NCBI GenBank assembly: GCA_946999385.1
Contig: CAMQCZ010000007.1
Location: forward strand, 5,279 to 69,278
From: an uncultured Lachnoanaerobaculum sp.
Lineage (GTDB): Bacteria; Bacillota; Clostridia; Lachnospirales; Lachnospiraceae
DNA: 64,000 nucleotides
Reading direction: 5' to 3'
The position numbers and the translations under genes are program-made. Every line of letters starts with the position of its first letter. Position 1 is the first letter of the stretch. The notes below the pieces were generated by a model. The model was not told where the DNA came from and made no database searches. It saw only the letters and a list, made by a program, of their open reading frames with translations. Of this stretch, positions 8,101 to 15,598 are shown piece by piece.

Positions 8101-10359
8101 ATGAATAATAATTTAATAGATTTTCTTGATTTAGCGGCTATAGAAGAAATTGTCTATTCTGAATGCTCCAGAGTAGAAAAGATTTTAGGAGCTCATCCTA
8201 CAGAAAATGGAATTTTGGTACAAGCATTTATTCCACATGCTACAAAAGTAGAACTACTTATAGACAAAAGCAAAAATACTTTGCCTATGGAGCTTGTAAA
8301 TGATAACGGCTTTTTTGCAATACTTGTAAAAAGGAAAAATATTTTCAAGTATAATTTTGTTGTTACCTATGATAACGGTGAAACATATACCATAAAAGAT
8401 CCTTACTCTTTTAACGGATTATATAGTGATGAAGCTATAGAAAAATTTGAAAGAGGTATAAATTATGATATTTTTGAGCTTATGGGGGCACATCCATGTA
8501 CTATAGATGAAACAAAGGGTGTTTATTTTTCTATCTATGCTCCTGCGGCTATACGTGTTTCCGTAGTTGGAAATTTTAATAATTGGGACGGTCGTGCACA
8601 TCAGATGAAAAAATTAGGTGCCTGTGGAATATATGATATATTCATCCCTGAGCTAAAGGAAAATGAGCTATATAAATTTGAAGTTAAAACCATTCATGGA
8701 AATACCTTACTTAAGGCAGATCCTTATTCTTTCTATAATGAGGTACGCCCAAGCACGGCAAGCATAGTTTATAATTTAGCCAATTACGAATGGAAGGATC
8801 AGACTTGGCTTGACAACAGAGATAAGCTTACAAGCAAAAATTCTCCAAATCAAGAATATCCCCTCAACATATATGAAGTTCATCTCGGATCTTGGCTAAA
8901 AAAAGAAAAAGAATTTGATGAAAATGGAAATGAAATATATGGCAGTGAATTCTTAAATTATCGAGAACTTGCAAAAAAGCTTGCAAAATATGTAAAATCA
9001 ATGAATTATACACATATAGAATTACTACCTATAATGGAACATCCTCTTGATGAAAGCTGGGGTTATCAGGTTACCGGTTATTATGCTCCAAGCTCAAGAT
9101 TCGGTACACCTCATGATTTTATGTTCTTCGTTGATTATATGCATAAAAATAATATAGGTGTTATAATAGACTGGGTTCCTGCACATTTCCCTAAAGACTT
9201 ACATGGGCTTGGTAATCTTGACGGTAGCAGTGTATATGAGCATGCCGATCCAAGACAAGGTATGCATCCTCATTGGGGAACTTATATTTATAACTATGGG
9301 CGTCCTCAGGTTAGTAATTTCCTAATTGCAAATGCACTATATTGGGCAAAATATTATCATATAGATGGTATACGTATGGATGCTGTTGCTTCTATGTTAT
9401 ACCTTGACTATGGAAAAAATTATGGTGAATGGATAGCTAACCAATATGGAGGCAAAGAAAACCTTGAAGCTATAGAATTTTTAAAGCATTTAAATAGTAT
9501 TTTTAAGCAAAAATATCCTTCAGCATTATTGATAGCCGAAGAGTCTACTGCCTTTCCTCAAATAAGTGGTGATTTAAATTATGGAGGACTCGGCTTTGAT
9601 TATAAGTGGAATATGGGATGGATGAATGATTTTCTTAAATATATGCACTATGACCCTATATATCGCTCATATCATCATAATGAAATAACATTTTCAATGA
9701 TGTATCAATATAGTGAAAAATTTATACTCGTACTTAGTCATGATGAGGTTGTACATGGCAAGGGATCCCTTGTTAATAAAATGCCTGGTGGAAGCTGGGA
9801 AGAGAAATTTGCAAATTTGCGTGTAGCTTATGGATTTATGATGACTCATCCAGGCAAAAAGCTTCTATTTATGGGTCAGGAATTCGGTCAATGTGATGAG
9901 TGGAACTCCAAAAATTCGCTTGAATGGTACTTGCTTGAATATCCTATACATAAGCAGATGCAAGCTTTCACAAAAGATTTAAACAAATTTTATCTTGAAC
10001 ACAGCCAACTATGGGAGCTTGATAACAATCCTGAAGGCTTTACATGGATAGATTGCAATTCCTATAGAGAATCTATTTTAGCATTTTTAAGAACAAATAC
10101 TAAAAATGAAAGTGTCTTTGTAGTTTGTAACTTTACTCCTGTAAGATATGAACAATTCAATTTCAACCTTCCTTATCCTGCCAAGCTCAAGCTAATCTTC
10201 AGCTCTGATAAAGAAAAATATGGTGGAAGTGAAAAGGCATATAAAAAATCTATTATCAGAAGTGTTTGCAATGAATATGGCGATCAAAAATTCAACCAAA
10301 TACAAATAGATATTCCAAGTATGGGATTTTCTATTTTTAGTATTGAAAAGGCTGACTGA
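8101..10359 (+). CDS. glgB: 1,4-alpha-glucan branching enzyme
   Basis: Makes the alpha-1,6 branches of glycogen. The 752-residue protein has two tandem N-terminal beta-sandwich modules (each carrying a GAHP motif, near residues 30 and 128), then the GH13 barrel. Catalytic regions are visible: DWVPAHFP near 357, GIRMDAV with the nucleophile Asp near 422, AEEST with the acid Glu near 480 and SHDEVVHGKGS near 546. It is about 25 residues longer than E. coli GlgB. The other glycogen genes here (glgC, glgD) are 28 kb away. It overlaps the next gene by one base (TGATG). Confidence 0.96.
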   Translation: MNNNLIDFLDLAAIEEIVYSECSRVEKILGAHPTENGILVQAFIPHATKVELLIDKSKNTLPMELVNDNGFFAILVKRKNIFKYNFVVTYDNGETYTIKDPYSFNGLYSDEAIEKFERGINYDIFELMGAHPCTIDETKGVYFSIYAPAAIRVSVVGNFNNWDGRAHQMKKLGACGIYDIFIPELKENELYKFEVKTIHGNTLLKADPYSFYNEVRPSTASIVYNLANYEWKDQTWLDNRDKLTSKNSPNQEYPLNIYEVHLGSWLKKEKEFDENGNEIYGSEFLNYRELAKKLAKYVKSMNYTHIELLPIMEHPLDESWGYQVTGYYAPSSRFGTPHDFMFFVDYMHKNNIGVIIDWVPAHFPKDLHGLGNLDGSSVYEHADPRQGMHPHWGTYIYNYGRPQVSNFLIANALYWAKYYHIDGIRMDAVASMLYLDYGKNYGEWIANQYGGKENLEAIEFLKHLNSIFKQKYPSALLIAEESTAFPQISGDLNYGGLGFDYKWNMGWMNDFLKYMHYDPIYRSYHHNEITFSMMYQYSEKFILVLSHDEVVHGKGSLVNKMPGGSWEEKFANLRVAYGFMMTHPGKKLLFMGQEFGQCDEWNSKNSLEWYLLEYPIHKQMQAFTKDLNKFYLEHSQLWELDNNPEGFTWIDCNSYRESILAFLRTNTKNESVFVVCNFTPVRYEQFNFNLPYPAKLKLIFSSDKEKYGGSEKAYKKSIIRSVCNEYGDQKFNQIQIDIPSMGFSIFSIEKAD

Positions 10360-11291
10360 TGCTTAAAGTTTATTTAGCAAATGCTCTTGAAACAAATATT
10401 GATAATACTGTAATAGAGGATATTACGAAAAATATTTCCTCAAATGATAATGCTGTAAGTAAGGATATAGAAAAATTAAAGCCTGATAATATATTAGAGC
10501 TTTTGCACACTCATATGCCTAATATCTTAAATATATTTTATCAAATACTCATTATACTTATTATACTTTTTATCAGCACTAAAATAATAAGCTTTCTTCT
10601 TAAACTTTTAGATAAATTTTTAAGAAAGAGTAAATTTGACATAGGAACAAAAAAATTTCTGCTATCCTTATTTAAAGTATTATCCTACTTTATAGTAGCA
10701 TTGATTTTAGCTTCTCGAATAGGCATAGATTCAGCAAGTATTTTTGCAATACTTGGCTCTATAGGTCTTGCCATCGGACTTGCAATGCAAGGTAGCCTGT
10801 CCAATTTTGCCGGAGGCGTCCTCATATTGATATCAAAACCTTTTTTGGTAGGTGATTATATTATTACAAATATGGGTGAAGGCAATGTCAGTATGATAGG
10901 TCTTATTTATACTAATATTACTACATATGACAACAAGAAAATAACGATTCCAAATGGAACCTTGGCCAACTCGGTTATTACAAATTTATCAGCAAACCAC
11001 GAACGTATGCTTGAGCTTAAGATAAATATTTCATATTCAAGCGATATAACTAAGGTAAAAAATATCTTAGATAATATTTTTAAATCTGATGATAAAATTT
11101 TGAAAAATAAAGAGTTTAAATATTTTGTGGACAGCTTTGCAAGCTCATCCATAGTAATCGGTACAAGGGTATGGTGCCTTAGCAGGGATTTTCTTGATAC
11201 AAAATGGAGAATGCTCGAGCAAATCAAGATTGAATTTGATAAAAATCAGATTGAAATACCTTTTGAACAAATTGAATTGAAAATCAAATAA
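10359..11291 (+). CDS. MscS-family small-conductance mechanosensitive channel
   Basis: 310 residues. An N-terminal stretch rich in Asn and Asp is followed by three membrane helices (about 60-80, 100-120 and 127-150). The third is the Gly/Ala-rich pore helix (ASIFAILGSIGLAIGLAMQG), then comes the conserved SNFAGGVLILISKPFLVGDYI and the beta domain. This is a clear MscS core. Translation is probably coupled to glgB through the TGATG overlap; why a channel sits with a glycogen enzyme is not evident. A strong terminator follows. Confidence 0.92.
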   Translation: MLKVYLANALETNIDNTVIEDITKNISSNDNAVSKDIEKLKPDNILELLHTHMPNILNIFYQILIILIILFISTKIISFLLKLLDKFLRKSKFDIGTKKFLLSLFKVLSYFIVALILASRIGIDSASIFAILGSIGLAIGLAMQGSLSNFAGGVLILISKPFLVGDYIITNMGEGNVSMIGLIYTNITTYDNKKITIPNGTLANSVITNLSANHERMLELKINISYSSDITKVKNILDNIFKSDDKILKNKEFKYFVDSFASSSIVIGTRVWCLSRDFLDTKWRMLEQIKIEFDKNQIEIPFEQIELKIK

Positions 11292-11303
11292 TATTTTAAA
11301 TTT

Positions 11304-11340
11304 AAAAAAGGTATAACTCATTTTGAGTTATACCTTTTTT
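11304..11340 (+). terminator. rho-independent terminator after glgB-mscS
   Basis: AAAAAAGGTATAACTCA (11304-11320) pairs perfectly with its complement at 11324-11340, which ends in a run of six T. The A/T flanks make it bidirectional, so it may also end the cold-shock gene transcript from the other side. Confidence 0.9.
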
Positions 11341-11390
11341 ATTAGCTTGAAATATCACAACCGGATATCATTCTTACTATTTTTCAATTT

Positions 11391-11594
11391 TTAAACAACC
11401 TGTACATTGACAGCTTGTATGCCTCTATTACCTTCAGCAGTGTCAAAAGTAACTTCTTGTCCATCTTCTAAAGTTCTGTAGCCTTCTGATGCTATTCCAG
11501 AAAAATGAACAAATACTTCACTATTATCTGCTTCATCAGTTATAAAACCATATCCCTTAGTTGGATTAAACCATTTTACAGTTCCTTTATGCAT
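11391..11594 (-). CDS. cold-shock protein (CspA family)
   Basis: 67-residue single-stranded nucleic-acid binding protein. The RNP1 motif KGYGFIT and RNP2-like VFVHFSGI are intact, as is the opening MHKGTVKWFNPTKGYGFI. Such proteins act as RNA chaperones. The start has a strong AGGAGGTAAGAA site. It has its own consensus promoter about 165 bases upstream and a long leader with a large hairpin, the layout expected for a cold-regulated csp mRNA. Confidence 0.96.
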   Translation of the reverse strand: MHKGTVKWFNPTKGYGFITDEADNSEVFVHFSGIASEGYRTLEDGQEVTFDTAEGNRGIQAVNVQVV

Positions 11595-11673
11595 TTCTTA
11601 CCTCCTAAATATTTTTTTGCATTTCCCAACTATAGACTTAAAATATTATTAACTCTTATATAATAACTAAGCG

Positions 11674-11732
11674 ATCACATATTTTTATAATATATCATAA
11701 TATTTTTATAATATATTATAAAAATATGTGAT
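11674..11732 (-). promoter_or_regulatory. 22-bp perfect hairpin in the csp mRNA leader
   Basis: Bases 11674-11695 are the exact reverse complement of 11711-11732, with a 15-base loop. It lies inside the predicted 158-base leader of the cold-shock gene. It is not followed by a T run in the transcript direction, so I read it as a leader structure and not as a terminator. Confidence 0.7.
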
Positions 11733-11759
11733 TCAAAAGTTTCAATGAAATACATATTA

Positions 11760-11789
11760 ATTATACATAATCACTACCCAAATTGTCAA
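11760..11789 (-). promoter_or_regulatory. promoter of the cold-shock gene
   Basis: Minus-strand TTGACA (11784-11789), 18-base spacer, TATAAT (11760-11765). Both hexamers are perfect; transcription should start near 11753. Confidence 0.8.
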
Positions 11790-11823
11790 TATTATTTAAA
11801 ATTTATTAATTTTCTATGCAAAA

Positions 11824-11855
11824 CAAAAAGGATTCAGTTAAGATAACCGAATCCT
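11824..11855 (-). terminator. terminator after tRNA-Asn
   Basis: On the minus strand AGGATTCGGTTA pairs with TAACTGAATCCT (11829-11855, one mismatch) and is followed by TTTTTGTTTTG, a few bases after the tRNA 3' end. Confidence 0.85.
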
Positions 11856-11858
11856 AAA

Positions 11859-11931
11859 CTCCCTGAGTAGGACTCGAACCTACGACACTGCGGTTAACAG
11901 CCGCATGCTCTACCGACTGAGCTATCAAGGA
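11859..11931 (-). tRNA. tRNA-Asn (anticodon GTT)
   Basis: 73 bases. The seven-base acceptor stem TCCTTGA/TCAGGGA pairs fully with one G-T, the D arm contains AGCTCAGTCGGTAGAGC, and the anticodon stem-loop GCGGCTGTTAACCGC shows anticodon GTT. The T arm has GGTTCGAGTCC. The 3' CCA is not encoded. Confidence 0.96.
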
Positions 11932-12041
11932 ATACTATTAAAAAACTAAGTAATCTAACATTTACAATGGTAACATAAATAAATATATTTTGCAAGCAAT
12001 ACTTATATAAAACTTTTAAAAAAATTTTTCACAAAAATATA

Positions 12042-12074
12042 AAGCTAAGCCTTAATATTCTTAAAGCTTAGCTT
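12042..12074 (-). terminator. terminator after trxA
   Basis: AAGCTAAGC (12042-12050) pairs with GCTTAGCTT (12066-12074), with additional TTAA pairing inside. On the minus strand it is followed by a T-rich stretch. Confidence 0.75.
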
Positions 12075-12082
12075 GGCTTATT

Positions 12083-12394
12083 TTACATTTCTATCAAAGC
12101 TAACAAGGCTTCTCTATCCTTTGCTCCTGTTTCTCTTTTTACAATCTCTTTATTCTTTATCAAGATAAATGTAGGTATAGATAGAACCTTGTACTTTATT
12201 GCTATTTCCGGTGCTTCATCTATATTAACCTTTACAACCTTCAAAATATCAGATTTTTCAAGTGCAATTTCCTCAACATAAGGAGCTGACATTTTACATG
12301 GTCCACACCAGTCTGCATAAAAATCAATCAACACCGGCTTTTCACTTTGCAATACCTCTTCATCAAAATTTTCATTATTAATCTTATTTACCAT
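12083..12394 (-). CDS. trxA: thioredoxin
   Basis: Small dithiol-disulfide oxidoreductase of 103 residues. The active site is DWCGPCK with C30 and C33, and the cis-proline loop SIPTFILIK is present. The start has GAGGTAAT upstream and lies one base after trmB, so both share a transcript ended by a hairpin at 12042. A thioredoxin reductase gene is not in the window. Confidence 0.95.
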   Translation of the reverse strand: MVNKINNENFDEEVLQSEKPVLIDFYADWCGPCKMSAPYVEEIALEKSDILKVVKVNIDEAPEIAIKYKVLSIPTFILIKNKEIVKRETGAKDREALLALIEM

Positions 12395-12395
12395 A

Positions 12396-13052
12396 TTACC
12401 TCCTCGCTATTAATTTACAAATTTTATTACCTAAACTACTAAATTTTTCTTCATACTCAGTCATTATATTATCCTTGGCTTCAGCACAGGAATGAAAATC
12501 AAAATTAATATATTCCAAGTTCCATCCGGCATCTTTTATGCTTTCAACAGAATAATTAAAAAATTCAGCCTTATCAGTTTTAAATTCTAAGCAAGCATCC
12601 TTTTTTAAAATCTTTTCATATATATCCAAAAAATGTTTTGAAGTCAAACGTCTATTTTCATGTCTAAGCTTTGGCCATGGATCGGAAAAATTAAGATATA
12701 TTTTATCTATTTCATCTTTGTTAAAGCTTTTTTCAAGCTCATTGGCATCTAAACACATAAATAGTAAATTATTATATTTAAATTCTGAATTTTCAAGCCT
12801 TTCTTTCCTTTGTAAAGCCTTCATGATAATAGTTTCATATCTCTCTATACCTATATAATTTATAAGCGGATTAGCCTTTGACATATCACGTATAAATTGC
12901 CCCTTTCCCATACCAATCTCTATGTGAATAGGATTTTGATTTCCAAAAAGCTTATTCCATTTGCCTTGATATTTATATATATCAGCTCCACAAATACAAC
13001 AAGCATTGTTTTTTATATATTCTTCACAGCCCTTTATATGCCTTAATCTCAT
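12396..13052 (-). CDS. trmB: tRNA (guanine-N7)-methyltransferase
   Basis: SAM-dependent enzyme that makes m7G46 in tRNA. 218 residues. The SAM motif IHIEIGMGKGQFI and the family motif LNFSDPWPKLRHENRRLT are clear. The N-terminus carries a small cysteine cluster (CEEYIKNNACCICGAD) that is not part of the core fold; its role is unknown. The AGAGGT site six bases before the ATG supports the start. Confidence 0.94.
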   Translation of the reverse strand: MRLRHIKGCEEYIKNNACCICGADIYKYQGKWNKLFGNQNPIHIEIGMGKGQFIRDMSKANPLINYIGIERYETIIMKALQRKERLENSEFKYNNLLFMCLDANELEKSFNKDEIDKIYLNFSDPWPKLRHENRRLTSKHFLDIYEKILKKDACLEFKTDKAEFFNYSVESIKDAGWNLEYINFDFHSCAEAKDNIMTEYEEKFSSLGNKICKLIARR

Positions 13053-13081
13053 AAAAACCTCTTTATCTATTTACTGTTTTT

Positions 13082-13110
13082 ATATTATCATTTATAATAA
13101 ATATAATCAA
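13082..13110 (-). promoter_or_regulatory. promoter of trmB-trxA
   Basis: Minus-strand TTGATT (13105-13110), 17-base spacer, TAATAT (13082-13087), about 30 bases before the trmB ATG. Confidence 0.55.
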
Positions 13111-13173
13111 GTTTTCTAAAAATTTATAATAAAATCATTGATTTATACAAATATTATTTAAAGGAGGTAATAT

Positions 13174-13977
13174 ATGGCAAACCAAAAAAATCGAGTTTCC
13201 TTTGACATTATTCAACAGGGGATCAGAGAAATAGAAAAATTGCTTGCACAAAAGCAATATAACCTGTCAATGGTAAAAGCCAGACAAATATTGGAATATA
13301 TGGTTAATTCTTTGTATATAGCTATTGATGACGGCGAGCTTGAGCTTATAGACAAAATCGACAAGCTATATAAAAATAGAATTATAAGTAAGACCAGCTT
13401 GGAAAATTATCACAAAATACGTCAAATAGGAAATAAAGCTATTCATCAAAATGATAACAATGCATATAGTGCCAATAATGCATTTTCTTTACTCAGCAAC
13501 GAAATTGTAACTTTTTCTCACATTAATTTTGACAATAAAATATTTAAAAAGAAAAATGCCGCTCTAAATTCAAGGCATAGAATAATAAGAAGATATAGGA
13601 AAAATGAATTTGACTTAAGTCGCCTTATCGTAGCTTTAATCCCTATATTTCTAATAATATTAATAGCATTGGTATATAAATATAACAAGCAAAAAAATTC
13701 TATTAAAGAAACCTTGCCCATACAAACAAGCACTGTAGCAGAAAATACAAAAGCGAACGAAGCAAATATTCAGGACTCTCAAAAAAATATATATATAACT
13801 ACTGCTAATTTAAATGTTCGTTCTGCACCCAATACTGATGCTTCTATAGTAAGTACCTTGAACAAAGATACAGAAATAGAATTTATACGAAATCACGATT
13901 CAGAATGGGCTGTAATTAATTATAATGGCTCTTATGCATATGTTTCAAGCAAATATATAAAAGCAAAATCAAATTAA
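13174..13977 (+). CDS. membrane-anchored protein with DUF4145-like and SH3 domains
   Basis: 267 residues in three parts. Residues 1-110 are helical (LAQKQYNLSMVKARQILEYM and IGNKAIHQNDNN) and resemble the DUF4145 domain found in nucleic-acid or restriction-associated proteins. A single membrane helix lies near 148-168. Residues 200-265 form a bacterial SH3 domain (TTANLNVRSAPNTDASIVSTL), which usually binds cell-wall peptides. The orientation is probably helical domain inside and SH3 outside. It is a single-gene unit with an AAGGAGGTAATAT ribosome site and a terminator. Function unknown; a wall sensor is speculation. Confidence 0.75.
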   Translation: MANQKNRVSFDIIQQGIREIEKLLAQKQYNLSMVKARQILEYMVNSLYIAIDDGELELIDKIDKLYKNRIISKTSLENYHKIRQIGNKAIHQNDNNAYSANNAFSLLSNEIVTFSHINFDNKIFKKKNAALNSRHRIIRRYRKNEFDLSRLIVALIPIFLIILIALVYKYNKQKNSIKETLPIQTSTVAENTKANEANIQDSQKNIYITTANLNVRSAPNTDASIVSTLNKDTEIEFIRNHDSEWAVINYNGSYAYVSSKYIKAKSN

Positions 13978-14031
13978 TTTTCAAAGTTGTTTATTTAATA
14001 TTCACTTATAATATTACTTTTCTTAGATAAC

Positions 14032-14078
14032 AAGAGTATAAAAATATATTTATTTAGCATTTATACTCTTGATTTTTT
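14032..14078 (+). terminator. terminator after the SH3-domain gene
   Basis: AAGAGTATAAA (14032-14042) pairs with TTTATACTCTT (14060-14070) and is followed by GATTTTTT. Confidence 0.8.
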
Positions 14079-14169
14079 GTGCAATTTTACTTATTGCTCA
14101 AAAATAACTAATTGTACTGATTAATACTACTTTTAATATGTTTAAAATGCAAATATTTATAAATACTTA

Positions 14170-14197
14170 TTTACAATATTTTAAAAAGAGTTATTAT
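14170..14197 (+). promoter_or_regulatory. promoter of the V-type ATPase operon
   Basis: TTTACA (14170-14175), 16-base spacer, TATTAT (14192-14197), 33 bases before the first start codon. Confidence 0.55.
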
Positions 14198-14230
14198 ATT
14201 AAATTATAATTTTAATGAATGGAGGTTTTT

Positions 14231-14542
14231 ATGGATGATATAATATCTAAGCTGTCAGCTATAGAAGATAGGGCAATGTCCATACTTGATGATGCTAACG
14301 AAGAAAAAGAAAAATTAGCACAGCAAATGAAAGAAAAAACCCTTAAATGGGATGCTTCAATTCAAAAAGAAACGAAGCAAAAAATTTCTGATATCGAAAA
14401 AAAAGCCAGAGAAAGCTTTGATAAAGATATAGCTAAACAAAGGGCATATTCCAGTCAAATTATCATATCCTTGCAAGAAGATTATGAAAAAAATCATAAA
14501 GAGTATGTTAATGAATTATTTAAAAAAATGATTAAGGAGTAA
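14231..14542 (+). CDS. V-type ATPase subunit H/G (peripheral stalk)
   Basis: 103 residues, nearly all one charged helix (EDRAMSILDDANEEKEKLAQ, then K/E/Q-rich heptads). This is the make-up of the NtpF/AhaH peripheral-stalk subunit that pairs with subunit E. I place the start at the ATG at 14231, because an ATG at 14219 is itself part of the GGAGG ribosome site. It is first in the operon, as NtpF is in Enterococcus hirae. Identity rests on position and coiled-coil character. Confidence 0.8.
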   Translation: MDDIISKLSAIEDRAMSILDDANEEKEKLAQQMKEKTLKWDASIQKETKQKISDIEKKARESFDKDIAKQRAYSSQIIISLQEDYEKNHKEYVNELFKKMIKE

Positions 14543-14545
14543 TCT

Positions 14546-15583
14546 ATGAGTATATTATCTTTAAATACTGCTACTCCAACAAAATTAAGAGCAATGCAAG
14601 CAAAATTATTAAAAAAAGAGGAGCTTATTTACTTATCCAATTCAGAAAGTGTAAATGAAGTAATTCATAAAATTGATGAATTAAAGCCTTATCATTTACT
14701 TTTTAAGGACTTAAATTTAGATAAGTTGCACAGACAGGATTTAGAAAGAGTCTTGTATGTAAAGCTGCTTATGGATTATTCAAAACTTTTCAGCTTTGTA
14801 GATGGTACCTATAAAAAATTTTTAAAGCTTTATTTCATACATTTTGAAATAAGGATGTTAAAAAGAATTTTAAGAGATGTGTTGGATCAAAAAAATGTTT
14901 CTTATGTCGATGATATATTTAAAGCTTATTTTGACAAATATTCAAAAATAAATTTTGAAAAGCTTTCAGAAACTACAGATGCTCACAGTTTCATTGAAGC
15001 TCTTTATGGTAGCATCTATTATGAGCCTTTATCCAAGCTAAAGGATACGGCAACACTTTTTGATTATGAGCTTTGTCTTGATTTGGTTTATTTCAAATCT
15101 CTGTGGAAAAATAAGGATAAATTCTTACCAAAAAAAGAAGCAAAGCAATTAGATGTTATAATAGGTACTCGTATTGATTTATTAAATATGGAATGGATAT
15201 ATAGAAGTAAAATGTATTATAAGCTTGATAATACAACTATTTATTCAATATTAATTCCTATATATTATAAACTAAATACACAAGCTCTAAAAGCTTTAGT
15301 AGAAGCAAATAATATAGATGAATTTAAATTAGCCTTTAATGAATCTTATTATGGTAGAGAAAAGAAAAAGCATTTTAATTCTATAGATAAGTTAGAGGAT
15401 TTTAATGACAAATTTCTCTATTATACTTTTTTAAAAAATGTAAAGACTCATCCAAATTCAGTTGTATTACTTTACTCTTATCTTTTTAAAAGAGAGCTTG
15501 AAATAGAATTACTAATACATATTATAGAATCCGTTAAATACAAGATACCTAATTATGATATTGTATCTGCTCTTACATTATAA
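14546..15583 (+). CDS. ntpC: V-type ATPase subunit C (d)
   Basis: 345-residue all-helical protein of the V-ATPase C/AC39 family, the funnel that links the rotor shaft to the proteolipid ring. Recognisable stretches are LEIRMLKRILRDVL, LNMEWIYRSKMYYKL and the C-terminal RELEIELLIHIIESVKY. It begins four bases after the previous gene. Note that the E. hirae order is F-I-K-E-C-G-A-B-D, so this operon has moved C to second position. Confidence 0.85.
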   Translation: MSILSLNTATPTKLRAMQAKLLKKEELIYLSNSESVNEVIHKIDELKPYHLLFKDLNLDKLHRQDLERVLYVKLLMDYSKLFSFVDGTYKKFLKLYFIHFEIRMLKRILRDVLDQKNVSYVDDIFKAYFDKYSKINFEKLSETTDAHSFIEALYGSIYYEPLSKLKDTATLFDYELCLDLVYFKSLWKNKDKFLPKKEAKQLDVIIGTRIDLLNMEWIYRSKMYYKLDNTTIYSILIPIYYKLNTQALKALVEANNIDEFKLAFNESYYGREKKKHFNSIDKLEDFNDKFLYYTFLKNVKTHPNSVVLLYSYLFKRELEIELLIHIIESVKYKIPNYDIVSALTL

Positions 15584-15598
15584 AAAGGAGGACAGTAA

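Noticed and set aside
11674..11732. 22-bp inverted repeat as a terminator
   Set aside because: No T run follows on either strand, and it lies between the csp promoter and its gene.
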